Shown here piece by piece: positions 20,001 to 29,675 of a DNA stretch of 64,000 bases. A program made the position numbers and the translations under genes. The notes under the pieces are model-generated. The model saw only the letters and a list, made by a program, of their open reading frames with translations. It had not been told where the DNA came from and did not search any database. How positions within the stretch are numbered: the stretch's first letter is position 1; each line of letters starts with the position of its first letter. Source of the stretch: Piezodorus guildinii (Eukaryota > Arthropoda > Insecta > Hemiptera > Pentatomidae); the NCBI GenBank assembly GCA_023052935.1, contig CM041293.1, positions 51,138,725 to 51,202,724 of the forward strand. The letters are read 5' to 3'.

Positions 20001-20292
20001 GAAGCAGTCCCCACCCGGAGACCCGAACGGGGGACTAGTTTACCTCCGGATAATGAGCGTTTTACCTCAGAGGAATCCATGACTTTTGGTGATATTTTGT
20101 GAACTAAAATATGTGAGTAGGGCGTTCGAACCTACGTCACACCCTCCAGCAAGCCTGGGGGGCCGCCCTCATTGTTGGTCAGCGAGTCCATCGGACTTAG
20201 CCGGGAGGAGCTTCCGAGGAAATTCCACCGACCATCCCCACATCCGCCACCCGTGGGACGCTCCCCAACGCGGTAATGAGATCCGCGCGAGG
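17039..20292 (-). mobile_element. RTE-type non-LTR retrotransposon, full-length copy 1
   Basis: This is a 3.25-kb insertion with perfect 15-bp duplications. On the minus strand it consists of a 212-bp 5' UTR starting cctcgcgcggatctcattac, a single 1002-codon ORF and almost no 3' UTR. The stop codon TAA is followed directly by gcctattattattatt, a (TTA)n tail of about 30 bp. A single endonuclease/reverse-transcriptase ORF with a minimal 3' UTR and a tandem-repeat tail instead of poly(A) is the RTE pattern. Copy 2 (48993) begins at exactly the same 5' base, confirming the element boundary. The intact ORF and exact duplications indicate a recent insertion. Confidence 0.95.
17072..20080 (-). CDS. 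RTE ORF: APE-type endonuclease plus reverse transcriptase
   Basis: The 1002-residue protein would nick target DNA and copy its own RNA onto it by target-primed reverse transcription. The endonuclease is at about residues 38..280, with the expected active-site residues visible: Asn45 in TWNVRS, Glu74 in QEVRW, Asp178 and Asn180 in GDANAKVG, Asp247 in NQIDHV and the SDH triad at 272..274. A lysine-rich linker follows. The reverse transcriptase is at about 545..800, with PIHKKG, NYRGISLLP, the CGFRRNRSTIDQIFSLRQ block, FKKAYDSI, GLKQGDSLSP and the catalytic YADD at about 743. A C-terminal basic GRRPKGRPKRRWEDCIKADL block ends the protein. No stop or frameshift breaks it, so it is a candidate autonomous source copy. 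In databases such proteins are often mislabelled craniofacial development protein 2-like because of shared ancestry with BovB-type domains. Confidence 0.95.
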   Translation of the reverse strand: MDSSEVKRSLSGGKLVPRSGLRVGTASGESWRKMKIRDLTIGTWNVRSLNTAGGLKSVANEVKGYHLDIVALQEVRWPGEGSLTEGKYTIWYGGSVNYCLGTGFLIRNRFLSALRDVQFFSERISVAIFQGRWFKIAFINIHSPTEDSDDEVKCEFYDKLETIYDKLPRNYIKIILGDANAKVGREEVYRPTIGKESLHEYSNDNGTRLINFAISKKLVIKSTTFKRKDIHKYTWTSPDGQTRNQIDHVLIQNRWQSSIINVRSYRGAECGSDHELVIAKLRQKLNTKKRTPNYIRPENFDLVKLNNLEIRKQFAIEVKNRFEALQSSDEEHKDVNKLWEGIRDNIKEVGNLCLGKIENKKNKPWFDRDCQNMCEKRKTAKLNSLNNPSDNNVAYFRLVKNETSKLLKNKKREYLKGKIIEIEKHRNENNVREMYKGINKSRKRFEPLLNAVKDANNNIIADPSEILNKFKQHFDGILNTENNNQSPLSEYQSAEPWIDAPSKEEVEMAIGKLKRYKAAGNDNITSELIKACGEAGVSKIHCLVKKIWETEKMPEEWKESILIPIHKKGPRSDCNNYRGISLLPVCYKIFSSILTSRITEYAEEIIGDYQCGFRRNRSTIDQIFSLRQILEKKLEYNGVVHQLYIDFKKAYDSINRQKLYNIMIEQGIPKKLVNLVEMCLSETFHKVRIGHNYSERFEVRSGLKQGDSLSPVLFNIALEYVIEKVMCTEKGLNMGDKIPVLGYADDLVLLGEDTETIQLNTSVLIKTGKEIGLELNTDKTKYMISSRNGVDLGDIDVSGHTFEHVEKFKYLGSIITRKNEIQEEIKSRLKVGNACYYSVAKLLSSRLLSKNLKIRIYKTIILPTVLYGCETWPLTLKDEQRLKVFENKVLRKIFGPKRDEATGEFRRLHNAELRSLYPVNIIELIASRRLKWSRKVVGLSEERIPRKLVFAEPTGRRPKGRPKRRWEDCIKADLGGLGLTGEHWTSLCRRSLVVSASNLRVR

Positions 20293-20307
20293 AATCACAC
20301 GTAACTA
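20293..20307. repeat. Target-site duplication, right copy (RTE copy 1)
   Basis: Exact match to 17024..17038; it marks the 5' end of the minus-strand element. Confidence 0.95.
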
Positions 20308-21688
20308 CCTCAAAAAAAGGATCAAGTCATCGAATATCAATACTTAGTCGACTTCTACACCATAGATACAAATTATCGCTTCATAAGAAAACTATCTTAT
20401 ACAATGGACTTAGGGTACTCATGTGTGAGACTCATGGAAAAATTCCGTCTAAATTCCTCGGTTTTTACAAACCAATAAATCGTTAAATAAAGACCCCAAC
20501 ATACCAATCATAACGGATTCCTTTAACAAATACTATAAACTATTTCATGACTCTTTTGGTGGACATCTAAACAAATTGGTACAAAAATTACTGACAGACA
20601 CAACCACCAAAATCCACCATACAGACTGAATCGCTTAATAAAGCTCAATGTTACAATATATGCCCAAAGGCATTTGTAGAATACACGTTGTTAGTAAATA
20701 AATAATAATTTGTTGTGACTACATGTTGTTACATTAGCTATTTAGCGAAATATGGTCTGCTGAATATACCCTGATGAATCACCTACTTTTGTCCTCTTCA
20801 ATAAAACTTGTTTGTTTGATCCTCTTATTATAGACTGGATGTAGACTTATACAAACAAACGAGCGGAGACATGAGATAAAGAAAGAATTCTGGAGATATC
20901 GATTAACCAAAATGAGCAATCAACTGTCGGAGCACATATTTAACAAACCATGACTGTTGATGTTTACTGAATTCTTTCGAGGAATCCCGTGAAAGTTACC
21001 AATAACATGCATCATCATAATAATATTGAGGAATGTCTTGAAGCAAACAACATTAAAATAGACCTTTCCTAATGATGAAGCCAATCGACCCGGTGGTCGA
21101 GGCAGATACGCAAAACTGTCGACGGAATGTTTAACCAATGACTCAATAACCAAACAGAAGGACGGCTACACAATGGCGCTGACCCTCCACACGGCTTAAG
21201 CTCTCTCTCTTGGAGCTTAGTTTATTTTTATACCAGAGTCCATTTGAGCTTGTGGGAATTAGAGCACATGGTCTCCTATACCTGGTCGAGCCCACCTGAT
21301 CTATGGGGGTGTGCCAATAGTGCCCCCTCCATTAAACACTTGTAGATGGGGCGGACCACAATAGCTCCCACCCCCCCGTGTCCAATTTATTAAATGGGCC
21401 CTTTCAATTCCTTGCACCTTGTCATAACCTTCATGTTCTCAGGGATAGATTGGGTTTCATTGTCCTTGTCCCTTCCCAGGACATTTGTAATTTGCATTAG
21501 TGCCCCTGCTAAGAGCATAATGCTTCAATTCCTTGAAATAATTGTTTGATATGAGCAAGTATAGTACGTTGGAAATAGTAAGAATATAGAAGAAAAAAAA
21601 ACACATTAATTTGGGACTAAGTTTCCTAAGAATAACCATTGGCTAAGACACAAGTTCAATCAGAAAAAAAGTATTTAACAAAAAATAA
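20308..21688. other. Intergenic
   Basis: About 20340..20700 could be very old LINE sequence, but no motif is firm enough to call. 21160..21440 is GC-richer and unique. No gene is supported. Confidence 0.4.
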
Positions 21689-21689
21689 T

Positions 21690-21697
21690 ATATATGT

Positions 21698-21746
<49 letters not shown>
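21690..21746. repeat. (TA)n microsatellite
   Basis: Alternating TA with small interruptions at the start. Confidence 0.95.
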
Positions 21747-21752
<6 letters not shown>

Positions 21753-22039
21753 AACAATAATAAGCAATAACCTCCAACTCATATTCTATACACGCAAACT
21801 ATTTTTCCGTTACATTTTATTATTAATTTTAATTTCAGTACTGAAGTATGTAGCTGAAATTGAAATCTAATAGCTTGATCTTTGGAAAATTGAGTCATTG
21901 GTTAATGGAACTTCTAAAGCTGAAACGAAAAAGGAAAAAGAAATGGACTCGTCGATTAGCAGCCATCAATAGAAGTTGAGACCCAATCGAAATGAGTTAA
22001 GATTGATAAAATCTAAGAAGTAAGTTAAAGTAAGAAATA
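21747..22039. other. Intergenic
   Basis: No feature recognised. Confidence 0.4.
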
Positions 22040-22400
22040 TCCAATGAAACGAAATAAATTTGACGGAGTGAGTGACCGAGTTTCAGTAGCGCTTCAAAGA
22101 AGTTTGGGCTAAACTAATTCCGACCAAGTTTCCGACTTATATTCCTTTCCGTCTTTTATTCAGCTCTCTTCCGCTCGATTCGGCCGAAAGGAGCCGAAGT
22201 TTCAATCCTTCCACTCTCCGGCCTTCTATTAATATTTTACTTACAGCTGTCTCCCGAGGATTTCCCGCTCAGCGCTGGTTTAGCTCAACTTGAATCTTAA
22301 TTGAGTTTCTTATCGCTCTGGGAAAACTGCTCGAGAATGGAAGAGCGAAAATTTTCCCTTTTTCGAATTCGGATTAGAAGAGAGTCATTGCTTTAAAATT
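22040..22400. promoter_or_regulatory. GC-richer unique island, candidate regulatory DNA
   Basis: Contains pyrimidine-rich and homeodomain-like words (aaactaattccgacc, cttaattgagtttc), a CAGCTG E-box and the dyad tcggccgaaaggagccga. There is no open frame of interest. Candidate conserved non-coding DNA, by inference. Confidence 0.3.
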
Positions 22401-23035
22401 AAAGTATCTTCTAGTTTAGGCAAGTTAGCCGGAATCGTTTTAATATTGGGGGTGCTAAAACTTCAATCATTAGAAAAATCTCATTAAAATATAATTATAA
22501 GATTTAGGATATGATAACTCTAATATTACGAACGAGATACCTGACATAACTGAAGATTATAGTTGTATAAGATTAAATGAAGCCCCATTACTTTCCAAGC
22601 TGCTAGCAGACATGACAGCAAACACAGGTTTTTGAATTATAATACAAAATCATGAAAAAAAAAATATTAGAACCAAGATTCTCATCACTGAAACCAAAGT
22701 CTAGAGTTTAACCTGAAGCTGAGCGGAGATGACTTTAATGCTTTCAGTATGGACGCGTCGGCATGCTTTGTCCGACATTTTAAAAACGGCCCACCCAAAA
22801 AACGTTATATTCCTTTTACGTTACTAACAATGGGTTATAAAGAAAAATAGATGATTTTTTTTATTTTCATTCGGACATATTCTAAAATGATTTTATGGTC
22901 TTTATTTAAACAACTTAAAAAAAAAAAACTATATTCTTTGAACTTCTTTCTCGATAAGAAATAACTTATATATAAGAGAGGTAGGGTATGTTACACACGA
23001 AAATGTAATAATTATTTTTTTAAAAGTTCAAGATG
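22401..23035. other. Intergenic
   Basis: AT-rich; a short GC-richer patch at 22700..22800 has no recognisable identity. Confidence 0.4.
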
Positions 23036-23170
23036 AATTTATTTTTCTATTTTATGTGATTTGACTTTATCATTATTTTCTGTATATATCGGATGAATGT
23101 GGTCTCATGTCAGTATTACTATTGTTCATTCTGAAACAGATTGTAATAATTCTCAAAAAATAAATATTTA
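23036..23170 (+). mobile_element. LINE 3'-UTR end
   Basis: Shares gatttgactttatcatt, attttctgtatatat, ggatgaatgtg and attgtaataattctcaa with 48340..48440 and, inverted, with 16416..16530. It ends in an aataaat-type A-rich tail. Confidence 0.6.
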
Positions 23171-23325
23171 AATCACAAAAGTTCAAGACGCTATAAAAAA
23201 AGAAAGAAATCTATGAAATCTATACTTTATAGAATTCAAATTCAATGAAATCATATTTTAGTTATAGCAGTAGTAGTTTGTTAATGAATTCTAAATCAAA
23301 ATACCAAGATTTATACTTTCATTTT
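23171..23325. other. AT-rich spacer
   Basis: No feature recognised. Confidence 0.4.
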
Positions 23326-23900
23326 GAAGATTTCTCATACAAGACTCAAACGGTAAGAAACTGCTCGTAGATACTGTTTAATACAAGACTTACTTGACAA
23401 CCGATCAAAACTCTCTATGTACTACAAAAAACTGATTTATACAACCATTCTCAGACCTATTTGGACATATGGATTTGAGATAGGGGCTCTACTAAACCAT
23501 CAAATTCTTGCAATCCAAAATCCTAAATGCTCTTTATTTTATAACTAATAAAATCGGTACACCTTCAATTCCAAACTATCTAGACACCCAAAACCACTCA
23601 TCAGTAAACTCTCGTATCCATCTCTTACTGATAATCCTCCGTGGTGCCTGAAAAGACGTGGCCTCGAGATAAAATTAACAGTACAGTGTTACCTAAAAGA
23701 ATGATTGAAGTTGTTCCTCTTGTTAACAAGACTATTTCATGCCTATATTTGTAGTTTTAGACCTTTTACTTGTATATATTTGTTTTTGTAATATAAGACT
23801 TCATTGTATTGTTTTTAATTTTATTGTAAATGTGAAGATGAGACAAAAAATACCTCGAAACGTTATATAAAAAATTAATTTATGTAAAAATAAATAAAAG
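23326..23900 (+). pseudogene. Jockey-type LINE fragment with 3' UTR
   Basis: Around 23430..23560 the frames read LIYTTILRPIWTYGFEIG, then LLNHQILAIQNP. This is the Y-K-x-I-L-x-P-I-W-T-Y-G block that follows the reverse transcriptase in Jockey elements. Multiple stops are present. The sequence then runs into an AT-rich 3' UTR that ends in A-rich DNA near 23880..23910. Confidence 0.6.
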
Positions 23901-24239
23901 TATAATAAAGGAAAAGAAAGTTCCAAATAGTTTATTAATAATAAATATACTCTTCAATTAATTGATATTAAAAAAGTTGTATATATTGTATATGCAGTTG
24001 TAAAAACCAATAATAATATAAAGAAAAATAAATTGAAATATTAAAAGATCATTAAAAAAAATATATATTTTATACCAAGCATTTTTTTTTGTTTTGTTTT
24101 TTGAAATCCCCCATTTATGTGTCCAAAAAAACAAAACATACATCATACATAATAATAGTCCTTTTGTCCGAGTTTTTACTTTTTCTTTATTTTGTGGATA
24201 AGGAAATGTGAGAACTGAATACTGCATATTGCAATTTAT
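23901..24239. other. AT-rich intergenic DNA
   Basis: A/T homopolymer-rich; the 89-codon minus-strand frame here is low-complexity (F, Y, I, N) and not credible as a gene. Confidence 0.5.
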
Positions 24240-24620
24240 TCATCAGGGTGAAACTCTTACATCATCACTAATAACCAATTCCACACGAGTGCCTACATGT
24301 TACCGGGAAAGAATACTGTTACAAGCCTTACAAGATTTCCGATAATGCAAAGCCTTTTCTGCATCAAAAAAGGCAGGGAGGGCATTATAAACTAATCCCG
24401 ATTCTAATATTCTAATCCCCAGGATTCATCTTTATTCATAAAGATCCCTTCCGACCCCGCCTACCCGCTAGGCCGGAATATCGCGTTACACCCACCAATT
24501 AGTAAATATCGATCCAAAGCCCGCTGCCGGTATTAAATCGATTATTTTACCTCTTCTGAATAATTCAAAGTTGTTTTTGCTCTTCAATAGCTTCTTAATG
24601 AAATAGCCCCGTTTCATTGA
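24240..24620. promoter_or_regulatory. GC-richer unique island, candidate regulatory DNA
   Basis: Contains repeated Otx/Bicoid-like words (aatcccgattc, taatccccagg), TTTATTCATAAAG-type caudal/Hox words and an imperfect dyad at 24597..24618 (aatgaaatagccccgtttcatt). No ORF is supported. Candidate conserved non-coding element, by inference. Confidence 0.3.
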
Positions 24621-24783
24621 GCTATTTTTATATTTTACACGAACTCGTTGGGACAAAATACTTTATTTCCTATATATTTTTTAAAAACATATTCATCGAT
24701 ATCGCCTTATTATCGCCCCACATTTCAGGTCCGCGTCCTTTGCTCCCTCCCTTGAACATCCCACGATAAACGTGGTTGAAGGA

Positions 24784-25917
24784 ATGGAATTAGAAGCAAC
24801 ATCGGACAAGCGGAAAATTCAGTCAAATGATGAATATATATACCCGAAGAAAACTGCAAAACCCAGGAAGACGACAAAAGTACGTCCAGTTGTTACTACT
24901 AACACCTTCCTTCCTTTAGCTACTACCAATACTAGTTCCACTGAGCCTCAAGGGCAAGCTGTCACAACTAAATTGCCGAAAGTCCCTCCGGTTGTAATGC
25001 CAGGTACCTATACATCAGCCTTCATAAGAAATTACATGAGCTCATTAAAAATCGAAAATTACTTCATGCGACGCAATAGCCAAGAAGTACGTATTTTTCT
25101 TGACTCAGTCAAAGACCGAGATACGTTAAGGAAGGCCTTAGAAAATTCTAATATGACATACCACACATTTGCTGACCGCGGAGGTACACAACATCCTCAA
25201 CGATTCTTACTTAAAAATCTCGATATTCAAGAAGATCTAGAAAGTGTAAAGAACGCCTTGGCGCCAGTAGGAGTTATAGACGTAAGAATACTTCAGAAAT
25301 CGTTATCGGATGGATCAAAAATCCTACTCTCTCCCGTTCTTATAACAGTACCTGCCAATGTCAGTATCGAAGATATCCAAAAGATCAGAGCGGTCAACAG
25401 GGTTCTTTTTCGCGTAGAGAAATACGTACCACAACGAAATGGTTTAACCCAATGTTTTCGTTGTCAAAAATTCGGACACACGAAGAATTATTGTGGATAT
25501 GTACTAAAATGCGTGCGTTGCTCCGGACCACATGGCATCTCAGAATGCCCGAGACAGGGCAAACCCAAATGTCCAAATTGCAATGAGGAACATGTCGCCT
25601 CGTTTCGCCAGTGTCCTTACCGTCTTCAACTTACAGAACAACTGAAGAAAAAGAAAGAAGAATGGGCAATAAAAACTAGAACTACAGCTTTACAAGTTCC
25701 ACCAGTACCTCCTTCTTCCTCAACCCCAAGTAAAACAACTTTTGCGACTACTCTGCTACCGGAACCTGACCGACCCCAAAGAGAACGGAAATTAAATCAC
25801 ATACCAGACGACGCACCACCTTCCTGGCTCAGGCAGTTTGAAATTTCCATGAATAGGTTGGTACAACAACTCATAACTTTAATCAAGTCGGTACTGAACC
25901 ACGCAGCACAACAATGA
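24784..25917 (+). CDS. Jockey ORF1, gag-like nucleic-acid-binding protein
   Basis: The first in-frame ATG, at 24784, gives 377 residues (the frame is open a few codons further upstream without an ATG). The N-terminal part is basic and Thr/Pro-rich. The middle, about residues 75..215, is the globular domain typical of Jockey gag proteins (VVMPGTYTSAFIRNYMSS ... HTFADRGGTQHPQRFLLKNL). Three cysteine-rich knuckles follow at about 224..277: CFRCQKFGHTKNYC, CVRCSGPHGISEC, and CPNC-x3-H-x6-C. Such proteins bind the element RNA and package it with ORF2 protein. The stop codon overlaps the start of ORF2 in ATGA (25914..25917), suggesting that ORF2 is made by termination-reinitiation. The reading frame is intact. 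Confidence 0.9.
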   Translation: MELEATSDKRKIQSNDEYIYPKKTAKPRKTTKVRPVVTTNTFLPLATTNTSSTEPQGQAVTTKLPKVPPVVMPGTYTSAFIRNYMSSLKIENYFMRRNSQEVRIFLDSVKDRDTLRKALENSNMTYHTFADRGGTQHPQRFLLKNLDIQEDLESVKNALAPVGVIDVRILQKSLSDGSKILLSPVLITVPANVSIEDIQKIRAVNRVLFRVEKYVPQRNGLTQCFRCQKFGHTKNYCGYVLKCVRCSGPHGISECPRQGKPKCPNCNEEHVASFRQCPYRLQLTEQLKKKKEEWAIKTRTTALQVPPVPPSSSTPSKTTFATTLLPEPDRPQRERKLNHIPDDAPPSWLRQFEISMNRLVQQLITLIKSVLNHAAQQ

Positions 25918-28526
25918 GAGCCTATTCTTTGCTCAACTTCAATTGCAACGGTCTGGCAGCCAGGATTAAAGAAGTAGAGGCATTGTTAGCCATCGCCCAG
26001 CCCACCATAGCGGTTATCACTGATATTCGAACCTTACAGTGTCGTCCTCACTTTCAAGGCTATTCTGTCGTCGTTGATGAATGCCATGACCCACACGGAG
26101 GGGTATTAATAGCCGTTCGCCATGGAATGACATGGAAGAAGGTACCAGCACCTATGCGTATTGCCGATAATAGGATCAGTCACCTGACCATACAGGTTCA
26201 TATGCAACAACCAACCTACATCACTGGTATCTATCGTAGGCCGCGTGCCTCTCTTAGAGATCTACGTCAACTCCTTGAAATATGTGCAAATAAAACAAAA
26301 CCATTGGCTTGTAGGAGATTTAAATGCTAGGCATGTCTTGTGGCACAATACTCGTTCAAACGGAGCAGGAAAACATCTGGTAAAAACAGCCTTCACGGTG
26401 GTGCATCCAGCTACCCACACGTTTCGCCACGCCGGTAATGGCTGTACCTCGACTATCGATCTCCTTCTCACTAGGCAACCCCATCGTATTACTGGTTGTT
26501 CCGCCCTCGAATTCATCACATCTGATCACCGTCCGGTGATGTACACTATTCACGGAAGGCAAGAGCAACCGAAGGCGAAAAAATTTAAATATAAGTAGGC
26601 AGATTGGAAAAGATACAAAGCTGAAGTTTTACAAAAGCTGCAAACTGTGCCTTCTCTCCGCACAAGGAATGATGTGGATATATACATCAAGTATTTCACT
26701 AATGTGCTTCGCGAAGCCGCAATATTAAGCATACCCACTTTTCAGCCAAAACCACCTCATCTTAGACAACCCCCACCGCACGTAATGACGTTAATTGAAT
26801 GCCGGCGGACTCTTAAAAATAGGTGGTATCGTACTAAAAACCGTCATGAAAAGAAGGCATTGAATTCACTCACGACGCAAATAAAGAACCTATTAAAGCA
26901 ATGGAAGACAACATTATGGCATGAGCGACTCACAGCGACCCATGGCGATGTCAGGAAGCTCTGGAAACTAACAAAAACGGCAACAAGAAAATCTTCAACG
27001 ATTCGGCTACACGACAAGGACCGCCTTCTAACATCTTTTGAACAAGCCGAAGTATTAGCGGGCCACTACAGAAGGGATATAGAAGCTAGGACAGGCACAG
27101 AACCTACCCCTCAAAAAATGGCCAAGGACATAAACTTTATGTTCATTAGCCCTAAAAAATTAAAAGCAATTATTCGGAGAACAAATGGCAACCGTGCACC
27201 AGGGCATGATGGAGTGCAAACCATCTTGCTTAAGCAACTTCCCCGGAAAGGAATTGTGCATTTAACAAACCTTTACAATGCATGTCTTCGGCTCCGATAT
27301 TTTCCGGTACAATGGAAACATGCCATACTTTCTCCATTGTTGAAACCAGCAAAAACAGGTGATGACCCAGACCACTATAGGCCTATCAGTTTATTGCCCC
27401 ACCTCGGAAAAATATTTGAGAAGATAATTCTTAATTACTTAAGAAACTTTTGTGAAGAAAATTCCGTCATTCCGTTTGAACAAACAGGTTTTCAAGCACA
27501 ACTTAGCACTGAACATCACTTAATGAAATTGCAATATGAGATATGCAACAATTTTAATAAGAACAATGCAACTGCTATGATATCTATAGATTGCTCGAAG
27601 GCATTCGATTCCGTATCTCATTACATCCTTTGCCAGAAGCTAGCGGATCTTGAGTGCCCAAAACATCTCTATAATACCATTGCATCTTTCCTGGAAACTC
27701 AAACCCTATCAGTCCGAGTTCACGAAGAATATTCTCGCACTGTTCTCCTTACTTGCGGTGTTCCTCAGGGTGCAGTTTTATCTCCGTCTTGTTCAATATA
27801 TATACTGCAGACATAATAGGCCATAACTATAAAACCGCTACAATAGCCGCATTCGCGGATGATATAGCCGTCTACAGTTCCAGTATGAGTCCAACTCAAG
27901 CTCTTACTCAGGCTGAATCGGTTTGTCAAACCATTGTTCGGAAATTAGAGCAGTTGAACATCAGAGTGAATCCATCAAAAACGGACTGTATAGTGTTCTC
28001 TATCCAAAAAGGTAAAAAGTCTAGACTACCAAAAGTTTTTCGAGTCGGCGGCACAGTTCAGCGACCCTCTCACGCTATTGTATACCTTGGTATCAAGATG
28101 GATCGCCATATGAAGCTCTCTGCTCATGTGTATAATAAAACAAGGTTGGTTAGAACCAAATCATACCGACTTCATCACCTTCTAACCTCTCCAGCGCTCT
28201 CACTAAGGCTTAAACTGTTAGTCTATAAAGGCATATTACGTCCTGCACTGATGTATGGCGCGCCATTGTTTACGCACCTAACTGAAGGCACACTGAAACA
28301 CCTTCAGCGATTTCAAAATACAATGCTCCGAAGAATGACCCGTTCGACCTCAATGAAAAAAGTGAAAGCCGATCTCCTCCACGAAATTTTAGAAATACCA
28401 ACAATTTCAGATTACATTAGGCAACGCCATGTTAAATTTTTTGATTCTTTAAAAACATTAACTAACCATCTATTCAACACGATGACTCCAGCACCAGCTC
28501 CAGTACGATGGCAAAACACCACATAA
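25914..28526 (+). pseudogene. Jockey ORF2, endonuclease and reverse transcriptase, frameshifted
   Basis: The ATG at 25914 opens the endonuclease (LLNFNCNGLAARIKEVEALL). The block where a catalytic Glu is expected reads VITDIRTL, so Asp replaces it. Near 26290..26305 a one-base indel moves the frame; the domain continues as WLVGDLNARHVLWH and ITSDHRPVMYTI. An in-frame TAG at 26596 interrupts before ADWKRYKAEV. The reverse transcriptase then runs with PGHDGVQ, HYRPISLLPHLGKIFEKII, SIDCSKAFDSV and CGVPQGAVLSP. A second frameshift at about 27783..27792 follows, and the next frame carries VLFNIYTADI, the catalytic FADD in AAFADDIAVYSSS, and the C-terminal KLLVYKGILRPALMYGAP block. The last stop is at 28524..28526. 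Three lesions make it a pseudogene; it would formerly have encoded about 870 residues. Confidence 0.9.
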
Positions 28527-28805
28527 ATAAATGTTAGTTTTGATTAGGACTTTAGTTATAAATAAGTTAGTTAAGTTAGTCATAAGTCTTTCATGAACAC
28601 GAAAAATGGGTGAGCCCCATCAGCTCTAATCTAATTTCAATCTAATCTATTTTGTAAACAACACAGTAACATAACACCCATACACAATCTTAAAATGTAA
28701 CATAGTTACAGTACAAGATATTTAACTACATAAATTAATAATTAAATTTCATATTGTTAATAGGGGATCTGGAAAAAAAAAAAAAAAAAGAAAAATCATC
28801 GATAT

Positions 28806-29675
28806 TTACAACTGTATTATTTACATCAAGTTAATGTGATGTACAAAGTAAACTGACATGAAATACATGTAGAGACGCTACCTACCGGCAACACTCTAAA
28901 AATATTCTAAACTAGAAGGTCGTAGTTTATGGAATGATTGATACCTGGTTCGGGCTAATTTAGTAACATATGGAACATCATGGTCTTTACGAGCTTATTT
29001 ATGACAAACGCGTTAAGGATTTTACGAAGGATTTGGGATAGTGAAGATTGGATACGAGAAGAATTCAATGGTTTAGTAGAGCCCCATAGCTCTACTCTGT
29101 AAGTCCATATCGGTCTTATAATGGTCATATAAATAAGTCTTTTTAATCAACTGGAAGGTAGGAGCGTTTGTCCAGTAAGTGTTGAAGTACTCGAAAACGT
29201 TTTTGTCGTTTCAGTCTTCATGGGGATACCAAGTTAGACGTATGTCAAGGTGGAGTCCTAGATATCGAATCTGTTCAACAGGGGCTAGTGGAGTTTCATT
29301 AAAGGATACTGTAGGGCAGAAATTCATTGGTTTACGAGTAACGGTAAAGGATATTTGGTGGGATTTGTTAGAATTAATTTTAATCATCCAATTCTTCAAA
29401 GTCTCGGATGTGGGGTTGAAGAGTGTGGGAGGCAGTAACTAGATCATTACCAACAGATAGCAAACACGTGTCATCAGCAAAGGTAGAAAAAAAAGTGTTA
29501 GAATGTGTTGGGATATCAGCTGTACGGACTGCATAAAGAACGGGTTCTATAATGTTGCCTTGAGGAACACCAGCAGATTGAGAAAAAGGGAGGAATAGAA
29601 ATAATTGCGATTTATTTTGAAAGATCTATCAGCAAGGTAGGACTGAATAATAATAAAATCTTCCTATTTTTAGGC
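28806..29675 (-). pseudogene. Older Jockey copy, 5'-truncated and interrupted by the younger Jockey
   Basis: Minus strand: DFIIIQSYLADRSFK, SAGVPQGNIIEPVLY, STFADDTCLLSVGND (catalytic FADD), then IKINSNKSHQISFTV and QIRYLGLHLDIRLTW, then the W-G-S-T-K-P block and a 3' UTR at 28806..28900. The 3' UTR block ttacaactgta...catcaag matches that at 34850, where a T run (the A tail on the minus strand) follows. Here the tail side is cut off by the element ending at 28805. Stops and frameshifts are present. Confidence 0.8.

Larger units (their letters stand above)
24693..28805 (+). mobile_element. Jockey-type non-LTR retrotransposon, nearly full-length
   Basis: It is flanked by a 10-bp duplication, tcatcgatat (24693..24702 and 28796..28805). 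Inside are a short 5' UTR, ORF1 (gag-like, zinc knuckles), ORF2 (endonuclease plus reverse transcriptase), a 3' UTR of about 240 bp and an A-rich tail (about 28772..28795). ORF1 is intact, but ORF2 carries two frameshifts and one in-frame stop, so this copy cannot move by itself. The target was the 3' UTR of an older Jockey copy lying in the opposite orientation (28806..29670). Confidence 0.9.

Noticed and set aside
23958..24227. 89-codon minus-strand frame rich in F, Y, I and N
   Set aside because: Typical spurious translation of AT-rich low-complexity DNA.
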